This document shows, one piece after another, positions 7,863 to 15,172 of a DNA stretch of 49,043 nucleotides. The position numbers were made by a program, and so were the translations under genes. The stretch's first letter is position 1. Each line of letters starts with the position of its first letter. Source of the DNA: CAKAHY01 sp963522175 (GTDB taxonomy: Bacteria > Bacillota > Clostridia > Lachnospirales > Lachnospiraceae); contig CAUQXC010000013.1 of assembly GCA_963522175.1 (NCBI GenBank), forward strand, positions 1 to 49,043, written 5' to 3'. Under the pieces are notes generated by a model, which searched no databases, was not told the DNA's origin, and saw nothing but the letters and a program-made list of their open reading frames with translations.

Positions 7863-8852
7863 CTATTCCGCCTGTTTCTCCGACTGCATAAATACGGCTA
7901 TAATAATTATAAGCCCTTTTACCATAAGCTGGAGATTTGAGTTAACGCCTTTAAGTCCCAATATATTGTCTAAAAGTCCCAGTATTACCGCTCCTACCAA
8001 AGTTCCCACCATAGTTCCTTTTCCTCCGGCAAGAGATGTTCCTCCTATGGCACATGCCGCAACCGCATTAAGCTCATAGCCTATACCTTCATTAGGTCCT
8101 CCCTGACTTATCTGCGCCGCATGTATCATAGCTGCAACCGCCGACAACATACTGCAAAGCATAAATGTTATTATTTTTATCCTGTCTACCTTTATTCCTG
8201 CCAGATAGGAAGCCTTTTTGTTTCCTCCTATCGCATAAACCTTTCTTCCGAATGAAGTTTTTGATAAAACAAACTGAAATACTATAAGTAAGCTTATAAA
8301 TATAATAACCGGTGCCGGTATAATATTAAACGCTTTTTCGGAAAGCAAGCCGAATGCGGGAGGAGCAAAGCCCTCACCCTCTCCGTAAGCAAGAGGTATT
8401 CCCACTCCGTTTGACCAAAATCTTGCAAGCCCTCTTGCTATATTCATACTTGCAAGAGTTACTATAAATGCCTGTAATTTAAGCTTTGTTATGCAAAGCC
8501 CGTTAAATAGTCCGTATAAAGCGCCTATCAAAAGGCTGAGAAGTACAGCCGGAACTATACCGAGCCCGTTTCTTACCATAAGTGAAGCACAACCCGTTGA
8601 TACCAAGCCCACTATAGAACCTACGGAAAGGTCTATATCTCCGAGTATCAATATCATCGTCATTCCTATAGCTATAATTCCCGTCTCCGACACGGCTCTA
8701 AGGACGTTCATTATATTCGGCACGCTTAAAAACACATTTTCTCCGTCTTTTATACTTATTAACGAAGCTACGATTACGATAACTATAAGAGCTATATAGC
8801 TTTGAAACTGTTTAAGAAACTCTTCCGTTTTTTTTAGTTTGTTATCAGACAT
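7863..8852 (-). CDS. Sugar ABC transporter permease (RbsC family)
   Basis: Membrane channel subunit of 329 residues with about eight to ten hydrophobic helices. It carries the family sequences ILGDIDLSVGSIVGL and KASYLAGIKVDRIK, the latter being the EAA-like loop that docks with the ATPase. The AACAIGGTSLAGGKGT segment is characteristic of BPD_transp_2 permeases of the ribose/xylose/galactose group. It lies 28 bases after the ATPase gene and 40 bases before the receptor gene. A small ACCTT/AAGGT hairpin in the latter gap might adjust receptor expression. Confidence 0.92.
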   Translation of the reverse strand: MSDNKLKKTEEFLKQFQSYIALIVIVIVASLISIKDGENVFLSVPNIMNVLRAVSETGIIAIGMTMILILGDIDLSVGSIVGLVSTGCASLMVRNGLGIVPAVLLSLLIGALYGLFNGLCITKLKLQAFIVTLASMNIARGLARFWSNGVGIPLAYGEGEGFAPPAFGLLSEKAFNIIPAPVIIFISLLIVFQFVLSKTSFGRKVYAIGGNKKASYLAGIKVDRIKIITFMLCSMLSAVAAMIHAAQISQGGPNEGIGYELNAVAACAIGGTSLAGGKGTMVGTLVGAVILGLLDNILGLKGVNSNLQLMVKGLIIIIAVFMQSEKQAE

Positions 8853-8880
8853 AATGTCCCCCCTAAGCCCAATTTTACTT

Positions 8881-10395
8881 TTAATTATGTTTAGTTGCCC
8901 CCATAAGCAATTTTTCCTGCGTAGCCTCTTCTTTGCTTATTTCTCCTGTAAGCCTTCCTTCACATATCGTTATTATTCTGTCCGACATTCCTATTACCTC
9001 CGGAAGCTCCGAAGAAATAACAACTACGGCAAGTCCCGATGCGGCAAGTTCATTTATCAAAAGATATATTTCTTCTTTCGCTCCTACGTCTATCCCTCTG
9101 GTAGGCTCATCCAAAAGAAGAACCTTAGGCCTCGTCAACAGCCACCTTGCCAAAATAACCTTCTGCTGATTTCCGCCCGATAACGAGCCTACAGGAACAT
9201 TTGCGGAAGCAGCTTTTACCCTAAGCTTATTCATGTATTCCTTCCACGAAATCTTCTGCAGCCTGTCCTGCATTATTCCAAAACTTGCATATTTATCAAA
9301 TAAAGGAAGCGATATATTGTCTCCTATACTTCTTCCAAGCACGAGACCTGTCCCTTTTCTGTCCTCCGTGGCAAATGATATTCCCGCTTTTATGGCATCA
9401 TCCGGAGAATTTATTTTTACAAGCTGTGAATTTACCCTTATTTCTCCGCTTACATGCGCGGAATCTTTTCCGAATATACACTCAAATATTTCGGATCTTC
9501 CCGCACCTGCAAGACCTGCTATTCCCAGCACCTCGCCGGCTCTAACCTTAAACGAAATATTTTTTAAAGCTCTCTTAAAACTGTATTTAGGCGGATTGAA
9601 GCATAGGTTATTTACCTCTAAGACAACATCCCCTTTTTCAACATTTCTTTCCGGATATCTGTCCTCAACGGATCTTCCCACCATCATTGAAATGATTTCG
9701 TCAACGCTTGTCTCTTTTGAATTCTTATTTCCTATATATTCCCCGTCACGCATCACGGTAAGTCTGTCCGAAATCAAAAATACCTCTTCCATACGATGAG
9801 TTATATAGATGATCGAGCAGCCCTTTTCTTTAAGTTTATTTATAACATGAAACAATTTTTGTGCTTCCGGCTCGCTAAGTGCCGATGTAGGTTCGTCCAT
9901 AATTATAATTCTCGCATCACAGGATATGGCTTTGGCAATTTCAACAAGCTGCTGCTCACCTATACGCAAATCCTTTACTTTAATGGATGTATCCACTTCC
10001 CACTCAAGCATATCAAGGCATTCTTTAGCCAGCTTATGCATACAGCTTTTCTTTACTATGCCGAGCTTGTCCGTCTGCCATCTTCCGAGATAAATATTCT
10101 CCGCTATATTAAGCTCCGGAACTATTTGCAGCTCTTGATGAATCTTTACTATACCCAGGTTTCTCGCCTGAACGGGATTTCTGATATCACATTCCTTACC
10201 TTCTATCAGAATCTTCCCGCCATCGGCATGTAAAGAGCCGCTAAGTATATTCATAAGCGTTGACTTTCCTGCACCGTTTTCTCCCATTAATGACAAAACT
10301 TCACCTTTTTTTAAATTTAATGAAGCGGACTTTAACGCCTTTACTCCACCGAAGCTTTTGTCTATATCTTTCATTTCAAGTAAATACTCTTCCAT
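8881..10395 (-). CDS. Sugar ABC transporter ATPase with two nucleotide-binding domains (RbsA family)
   Basis: Cytoplasmic motor of the importer, 504 residues from the ATG at 10395. The first ATPase domain has Walker A GENGAGKST, signature LRIGEQQLVEIAKAI and Walker B IIIMDEPTSAL. The second has a degenerate Walker A (GLAGAGRSE), signature SLSGGNQQKVILARWL and Walker B LLLDEPTRGIDVGAK. This asymmetry is normal for RbsA/XylG/MglA proteins. The start is set by GGGG a few bases upstream, and the frame's earlier in-frame ATG would add seven residues not seen in the family. First gene of the transporter operon. Confidence 0.93.
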   Translation of the reverse strand: MEEYLLEMKDIDKSFGGVKALKSASLNLKKGEVLSLMGENGAGKSTLMNILSGSLHADGGKILIEGKECDIRNPVQARNLGIVKIHQELQIVPELNIAENIYLGRWQTDKLGIVKKSCMHKLAKECLDMLEWEVDTSIKVKDLRIGEQQLVEIAKAISCDARIIIMDEPTSALSEPEAQKLFHVINKLKEKGCSIIYITHRMEEVFLISDRLTVMRDGEYIGNKNSKETSVDEIISMMVGRSVEDRYPERNVEKGDVVLEVNNLCFNPPKYSFKRALKNISFKVRAGEVLGIAGLAGAGRSEIFECIFGKDSAHVSGEIRVNSQLVKINSPDDAIKAGISFATEDRKGTGLVLGRSIGDNISLPLFDKYASFGIMQDRLQKISWKEYMNKLRVKAASANVPVGSLSGGNQQKVILARWLLTRPKVLLLDEPTRGIDVGAKEEIYLLINELAASGLAVVVISSELPEVIGMSDRIITICEGRLTGEISKEEATQEKLLMGATKHN

Positions 10396-10469
10396 ATTTT
10401 CGCCCCATTTACACAAACTGATTATTTATATTTAGCGCATACTCTTTCTTTTATCACCCTACACAGATG

Positions 10470-10498
10470 AATATAGGCGATTTTTAACTTTAAGTCCA
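10470..10498 (-). promoter_or_regulatory. Putative promoter of the sugar transporter operon
   Basis: TGGACT (10498-10493) and TATATT (10475-10470) lie 17 bases apart on the minus strand. A GATTTTT/AAAAATC inverted pair flanks the -35 region and could be part of an activator site. The weak -35 box would fit dependence on the neighbouring AraC-type regulator. Confidence 0.4.
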
Positions 10499-10572
10499 TT
10501 CAAAAATCAGAGTTTTTTGTTTAATTTTCCCAGAAATTTATTTTCAAGGAGATATCGAAAGTAGCCATCGGA

Positions 10573-11616
10573 TTAAAACGCCCTTATTTCTTTTGCTAAA
10601 CTGAAAGGAATTATTTCTCCGGGTTTTGTTTCACTGTATGCTCTTTCATTATGCATATAATCAACAATATCTTTCGCCTTATAATCTTTAAACTTCATAA
10701 TCAATTTATCCAGTATAGCTTTTTCTCCATCTGATAATACGGAATAATCCATATCGGCAGTTGGATATACATGAAGCATAGTATCATAATTACAGCTTAT
10801 TTCCTCTTGAACATTTAACTTTTCCAAATTCATTAAACTATAGTGTCCTACCGGAAGAGCACCCATAGGCTCATGTCTATATACCATACCTGTCATTGAA
10901 TATCCGTTCTCAATAAAGGATAAAACATCCGAATACCAGAGCATTTTCATGAGTTTAACCTTAAACAAATTATTAACCTTCTCCGCAATATAAGAAATTA
11001 TTGCTTCAATTTTGTCAATATCAAGCATTGTGAATCCATTTGAATCAGACGGCTCTTCAAAGCTTGCATACTCTCCTTCAAATATTTGTCTTGTAAGAAA
11101 TTCCTTTCCGTAAGAGTCCAATTTCTCAACAATCTTAGCTCTAATTTCAAAGCGTTTCATACCCGAAAATTTATCGGCATTCTTCTTCAAGAATTCTAAT
11201 GCCTGTAATGGATTGCCCTTAATCAAGCGAAGCATTGTATCATAAGCTTCATCTTGAATCGCCTTACTTTCATAACGCGATATTGTAGCCTCTCCCCATC
11301 CCAACAATTTTGCAAGATCTACCTGAGATAACCCATAGCTTTCTCTAATTGCAACAATTTCATCAGAAGTAAGAAGTCCTCTCTTTACTCGATATGCATT
11401 TCTTGCACTAAGGAGATTTTCATTTGTCATTGAAGCGGTTTCAAATTCATTCTCATCCTCATCAGCATTTGCACAAAAATAAAACCTCTCTTCGTAGTCT
11501 ACTTCTTCCCCTTTTAATGTAATGCTTGTTATTCTCTTTCTCTCTTCAACTTCATGTATCTTATCACACAACGGACAAGACATATGAATCTTTTTGATTA
11601 TCCTACTTGCCTCCAT
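10573..11616 (-). CDS. Antitoxin: MqsA-type zinc finger and HTH fused to a SocA/Panacea domain
   Basis: The 347-residue product has three parts. An N-terminal zinc-binding region (CPLC at 14-17, another Cys in FYFCAN near 48) resembles MqsA/YgiT. A helix-turn-helix of the Xre/MqsA type follows at about 80-135 (IRESYGLSQVDLAKLLGWGEATISRYE). The C-terminal half (about 195-310) matches the SocA/DUF4065 'Panacea' domain (KLMKMLWYSDVLSF, YRHEPMGALPVGHY). Panacea proteins are known antitoxins with exchangeable toxin partners. Only three clear zinc-ligand cysteines are visible, so metal binding may be partly lost. A strong GGAGGAGGT site precedes the ATG, 23 bases after the toxin gene. It probably represses the module by binding the direct repeats in the promoter. 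Confidence 0.85.
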   Translation of the reverse strand: MEASRIIKKIHMSCPLCDKIHEVEERKRITSITLKGEEVDYEERFYFCANADEDENEFETASMTNENLLSARNAYRVKRGLLTSDEIVAIRESYGLSQVDLAKLLGWGEATISRYESKAIQDEAYDTMLRLIKGNPLQALEFLKKNADKFSGMKRFEIRAKIVEKLDSYGKEFLTRQIFEGEYASFEEPSDSNGFTMLDIDKIEAIISYIAEKVNNLFKVKLMKMLWYSDVLSFIENGYSMTGMVYRHEPMGALPVGHYSLMNLEKLNVQEEISCNYDTMLHVYPTADMDYSVLSDGEKAILDKLIMKFKDYKAKDIVDYMHNERAYSETKPGEIIPFSLAKEIRAF

Positions 11617-11639
11617 TTTTTACCTCCTCCAATATTCCA

Positions 11640-12056
11640 TTATGTATAAGGAAATTTCATTTTATCCTTTGCATAATGAAATGACACACATATCACTTGC
11701 TTTTTCTGTTCTCTAATCTTTAACTTCACGTAAATCAGTTTACCATTTATATACTTCCCAAACACAAATAATATTGGGGGATTTACATCATCTTTGTCAA
11801 TTTTTGTTTCTGAGTATTCTTCCATCTCTAATTCTTTTAATTTATTGATAACATCCTCCATATCAAAATCAAGATCCAATAATGTGTATGGTGTCGAAAA
11901 CTTTTGATCGGCACCCTGCTTTTTATTACGAATAAGCTTCAAATCAGTATTAATATCAAAATCCTCCCTCTCAAGTAATTTATGTAAATCACTCAAGAAA
12001 GTTTCCACCTCTCTTTTTTTTGATTGATAACTAAGAAGTATACTAATCACCTCCAA
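11640..12056 (-). CDS. Putative MqsR-like toxin
   Basis: The product has up to 138 residues. The C-terminal half reads like E. coli MqsR, an mRNA-cleaving toxin of the RelE fold: LDLDFDMEDVINKL, then GKLIYVKLKI, then QVICVSFHYA, with the tyrosine before VK matching MqsR's catalytic Tyr81 by memory alignment. It lies directly before an MqsA-like antitoxin, the same order as mqsRA. The start is uncertain. The open frame begins at a TTG (12056) that lacks a ribosome site and is only about 12 bases from the predicted transcript start. The GGAGGTG at 12054-12048 points to the ATA codon at 12041-12039. A TTG at 11996 with GAGGTGG before it would delete the first helix. Toxicity is inferred, not shown. 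Confidence 0.7.
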   Translation of the reverse strand: MEVISILLSYQSKKREVETFLSDLHKLLEREDFDINTDLKLIRNKKQGADQKFSTPYTLLDLDFDMEDVINKLKELEMEEYSETKIDKDDVNPPILFVFGKYINGKLIYVKLKIREQKKQVICVSFHYAKDKMKFPYT

Positions 12057-12067
12057 TATTCACTACT

Positions 12068-12103
12068 AATTGATAGTATGCTCTTCAATTGATAGTTTGT
12101 CAA
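12068..12103 (-). promoter_or_regulatory. Promoter and direct-repeat operator of the toxin-antitoxin module
   Basis: TTGACA (12103-12098) and CATACT (12080-12075) are 17 bases apart on the minus strand. Two exact copies of ACTATCAATT (12096-12087 and 12077-12068), centred 19 bases apart, lie in the spacer and across the -10 box. Two helical turns between copies fits cooperative binding by a dimeric HTH antitoxin on one DNA face. Confidence 0.65.
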
Positions 12104-12135
12104 TATTAAAATATCATTTTCCAATATAAAACTTC

Positions 12136-12173
12136 AGGGAGTGTGTGACCCTTTTTTAAGTCACACACTCCCT
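12136..12173 (-). terminator. Terminator of the fatty acid operon
   Basis: A perfect 13-base stem (12136-12148 with 12161-12173, AGGGAGTGTGTGA and its complement) with a 12-base loop follows the FabK-like gene and leads into GAAGTTTTATATT on the minus strand. It separates the fab operon from the toxin-antitoxin promoter. Confidence 0.85.
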
Positions 12174-12216
12174 TTCTTAAAGCCCTATGTTCCCCGGCTC
12201 TCCTTTTCATATTTTC

Positions 12217-13383
12217 CTATCCGCAAATACTGTCCATTACCTCTTTTACCGTCTCAATTTTGTTTGCTCTGTAGGCATTCGAGCCGGCAAACAATAAAGC
12301 ATTTTCGGTATCTCCTGTAGCCGCCTTTATAAGTGCATCCGTAATACAATACGGAATCTTTGTCATGTCGCACTTATTCAAACATTGATAGCATTTTTTT
12401 ATTTCGGGTCTTTTCTTTTTTACTTCGACCAAAAATTTATTGTCTATAGCTCTTCCCGGAAGCCCGACCGGAGATTTTGTAATTCTTATATCCTCTTTCT
12501 TTGCGGCAATGTAAGCATCCTTATAATATTCCGGTGCATCACATTCCTTTGTGGTAACGAATCTTGTTCCCACCTGAACCCCGTCCGCACCTAGGCTTAA
12601 AGCATGCAAAAAGTCCTCATTCGTATAAATTCCTCCCGCAACTATAACAGGTATCTTTTTAGCGAACTTTTCTTCGTATTCCTTTACCACCTCTATGATT
12701 TTCTTTATTTCCTCATCAAACAGGTCTCTTCGGTATTCCTGATCCTCCATAGCCCCATAATAAGAAAGCTCTTCAAGACTGAATCCCAAATGTCCGCCTG
12801 CCAAAGGTCCTTCTATGACCACCGCATCTGCTGTCGTCTTATGCTTTCTGTCCCACATACGTAGTATCACGCTTGCACTTTTTGCACTGCTTACTATCGG
12901 GGCTATTTTTGTAGTTCTTTCTCTCCGTCCGTACATCTGCTCATCCGGAATCTCTTCTCTTTTCGCCATTCCTTTTTCCAAATATACAGGGAGGTCAAGA
13001 GCCAGACCCGCTCCGCTCACTATAATATCGGCACCGTGAGCCACCGCTGTTTCGCAATACATCTCATAGCCCTTGGTGGCAACCATTATATTGAAGCCCA
13101 CGGCACCTTTTTTATCGTCCTTATCCAATATTTTATTTACTTTTTCTATATTTCTGGCTTTTTTGAGTTCTTCCTTCAAAGCCTCTATATTCAAATTTAA
13201 AGGATTTTTTTCAAAGCCTTCTTTTCTGTATCCTATCTGTGCGGTTGATATAAGCCCTATTCCGCCGTATGCCGCAACACTTCCCGCCAGTGAGCTTAAG
13301 CTTATACCTACACCCATTCCCCCTTGGATAATAGGCTTATCAACAATTAAATCACCTATACGCAGCTTCTTGGTATTTGTCAT
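12217..13383 (-). CDS. FabK-like / nitronate monooxygenase-like flavin oxidoreductase
   Basis: FMN-dependent TIM-barrel enzyme of 388 residues. It has the family start KPIIQGGMGVGISLSSLAGSVAAYGGIGLIS, the FMN-phosphate loop segment VAGGIYTNEDFLHALSLGADGVQVGTRF and an inserted EGPLAGGHLGF. A cysteine cluster near the C-terminus (CYQCLNKC) is not typical of FabK. It is about 75 residues longer than the fabK gene at 20375-21313. Its place at the end of the fab operon, after a stem-loop that could attenuate transcription, suggests a lipid-related role. Nitronate oxidation is equally possible. The ribosome site AAGGAGA lies eight bases before the ATG. Confidence 0.8.
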   Translation of the reverse strand: MTNTKKLRIGDLIVDKPIIQGGMGVGISLSSLAGSVAAYGGIGLISTAQIGYRKEGFEKNPLNLNIEALKEELKKARNIEKVNKILDKDDKKGAVGFNIMVATKGYEMYCETAVAHGADIIVSGAGLALDLPVYLEKGMAKREEIPDEQMYGRRERTTKIAPIVSSAKSASVILRMWDRKHKTTADAVVIEGPLAGGHLGFSLEELSYYGAMEDQEYRRDLFDEEIKKIIEVVKEYEEKFAKKIPVIVAGGIYTNEDFLHALSLGADGVQVGTRFVTTKECDAPEYYKDAYIAAKKEDIRITKSPVGLPGRAIDNKFLVEVKKKRPEIKKCYQCLNKCDMTKIPYCITDALIKAATGDTENALLFAGSNAYRANKIETVKEVMDSICG

Positions 13384-13403
13384 CTGAAATTTCTCCTTAC
13401 CAA

Positions 13404-13428
13404 AAGGGGGAGAATAAGCCTCCCCCTT
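13404..13428 (-). terminator. Stem-loop between accDA and the FabK-like gene (attenuator-like)
   Basis: Arms AAGGGGGAG and CTCCCCCTT pair perfectly over nine bases around a seven-base loop, followed by TTTTGG on the minus strand. The short T-run predicts partial termination, lowering expression of the last gene compared with the acc genes. Confidence 0.65.
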
Positions 13429-13433
13429 ATATT

Positions 13434-15158
13434 TTAGAATTGTCTGTATCTGTCATATCTTTGCTCTACAAGATCCGGTCCCGACATAGATACATACTTT
13501 ATAAGCCATGCGACTATCTCTTTATCCATAATACTGCTGATTTCATCTATATTATCCAAACTCGCATTCTCTTTTTCAGGTATAATTTTATCTATAATGC
13601 CCAGTTTTTTGAGTTCCTTTGAAGTTATCTTCATATCATGGGCAGCTTCCTTCGCAAGTTTTGCATCTTTGTAGAGAATTGAAGCAAAACCTTCAGGTGA
13701 AAGTATGGAATATATCGCATGCTCCAGCATCCAGACCTCATTACTTACGGCCATGGCAAGAGCGCCTCCGCTTCCGCCTTCGCCTATAACTATACTCAGT
13801 ATAGGAACCTTAAGACCGCTCATTTCAAAAAGATTTCTTGCTATCGCTTCGCCTTGACCTCTCTCCTCCGCTTCCAATCCGCAAAAAGCTCCCGGTGTAT
13901 CGACAAAGCAGATGATAGGTCGGTTGAAGTCGTTTGCCTGTTTCATAAGACGCAGAGCCTTTCTGTATCCTTCCGGAGAAGGCATACCGAAATTTCTCGA
14001 CTTATTTTCTTTCAAATTTTTTCCCTTTTGTTGACCTATTACCGTAACCGGAACACCGTGAAAATTGGCAATTCCGCCTATTATCGCCTTATCATCCCCG
14101 AAATATCTGTCTCCGTGAAGCTCGGTGAAATCGTCAAACAAGGTATCTATATAGTCCTTTGCGGTAGGTCTGTCGGCACTTCTTGATATAAGCACGCTGT
14201 CCCACGCACTTCTTACTGCCTCTTCTTTGGAAACCTTCTGCTCTTTTTCCGTCATAATTTCAAGCTTTTCCAAAGTTTCCTTAAGCTCTTCTTTTATTGA
14301 TGCCACATTTTTTTTACGATGCATTTTCAAGATATTTACAAGAGTTCTTTTCTGGTCTTTTCTTTCAACTATGGCATCCACAAATCCGTGCTCAAGCAAA
14401 AATTCCGCTCTTTGGAAACCTTCGGGCAGCTTCGCACCTATGGTCTGTGCAATAACCCTCGGTCCCGCAAAACCTATTAAAGCCTTAGGTTCGGCAAGTA
14501 TGATATCTCCGAGCATGGCAAATGAAGCCGTTACTCCGCCTGTTGTCGGATCCGTAAGGACACTTATAAAAAGCTGTCCCTTGTCATGCAGCTTTTTAAG
14601 TGCCGCACTTGTTTTTGCCATCTGCATAAGGCTTACTATACCCTCCTGCATTCTTGCCCCTCCCGAGCAGGCATATATAATGACCGGAAGCTCAAGTCTC
14701 GCCGCTTCCTCTATGGCAAAGGTAATTTTTTCTCCAAGGTTATGTCCCATGGAGCTCATCATAAATCTTGCGTCACAGGCAGCCAATACACAGTCCTCTC
14801 CCTCTATACTTGCTCTTCCCGTAACAACGGCTTCATCAAGTCTCGTCTTTTCCTTAGCCTCATTTATTTTGTTTTCATAATTAGGAAAATTTAAGGGATT
14901 CGATATAGGCATGGTTTTATTCCATTCCTTAAAGCTTCCCTTGTCGGCAAGCATTTCTATCCTTCTGTATGCATGAACCCTGAAATATCCGAGACACTTC
15001 GGACAAACATAAAAATTTGCTCTTACGTCTTCCACATAAATCGGAGAATTACATTTTTTACACTTTCTCCACATTCCTTCCGGTGCTTCGGGGTTAGCGC
15101 TTAAGCTTGGACTGATCGCTTTTATATACGTTTTTTTAAACATATCCCTGAGCGGCAT
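13434..15158 (-). CDS. accDA: Acetyl-CoA carboxylase carboxyltransferase, fused beta-alpha subunits
   Basis: Transfers carboxyl from biotin to acetyl-CoA to form malonyl-CoA. The 574-residue protein joins two subunits that are separate in most bacteria. The N-terminal AccD part (about 1-285) has a zinc ribbon (CKKC near 33-36, CPKC near 52-55) and the crotonase-fold segments SGGARMQEG and LTDPTTGGVTASFA. The C-terminal AccA part (about 290-574) has ELHGDRYFGDDKAI and IGEGGSGGALA. No frameshift or stop lies between the halves, so the fusion is genuine. AGGAGGT precedes the ATG. It follows accC by 14 bases in the fab-acc operon. Confidence 0.93.
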   Translation of the reverse strand: MPLRDMFKKTYIKAISPSLSANPEAPEGMWRKCKKCNSPIYVEDVRANFYVCPKCLGYFRVHAYRRIEMLADKGSFKEWNKTMPISNPLNFPNYENKINEAKEKTRLDEAVVTGRASIEGEDCVLAACDARFMMSSMGHNLGEKITFAIEEAARLELPVIIYACSGGARMQEGIVSLMQMAKTSAALKKLHDKGQLFISVLTDPTTGGVTASFAMLGDIILAEPKALIGFAGPRVIAQTIGAKLPEGFQRAEFLLEHGFVDAIVERKDQKRTLVNILKMHRKKNVASIKEELKETLEKLEIMTEKEQKVSKEEAVRSAWDSVLISRSADRPTAKDYIDTLFDDFTELHGDRYFGDDKAIIGGIANFHGVPVTVIGQQKGKNLKENKSRNFGMPSPEGYRKALRLMKQANDFNRPIICFVDTPGAFCGLEAEERGQGEAIARNLFEMSGLKVPILSIVIGEGGSGGALAMAVSNEVWMLEHAIYSILSPEGFASILYKDAKLAKEAAHDMKITSKELKKLGIIDKIIPEKENASLDNIDEISSIMDKEIVAWLIKYVSMSGPDLVEQRYDRYRQF

Positions 15159-15172
15159 ATTCTACCTCCTAT

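Noticed and set aside
6776..10395. Naming the importer as a xylose or ribose system (xylFGH or rbsBAC)
   Set aside because: The family is clear but no sugar kinase or isomerase gene is adjacent, and the ligand pocket cannot be read with certainty.
14227..14880. 217-codon plus-strand frame opposite accDA
   Set aside because: Antisense shadow of a strongly conserved gene, composed mainly of Ser/Ala/Leu without motifs.
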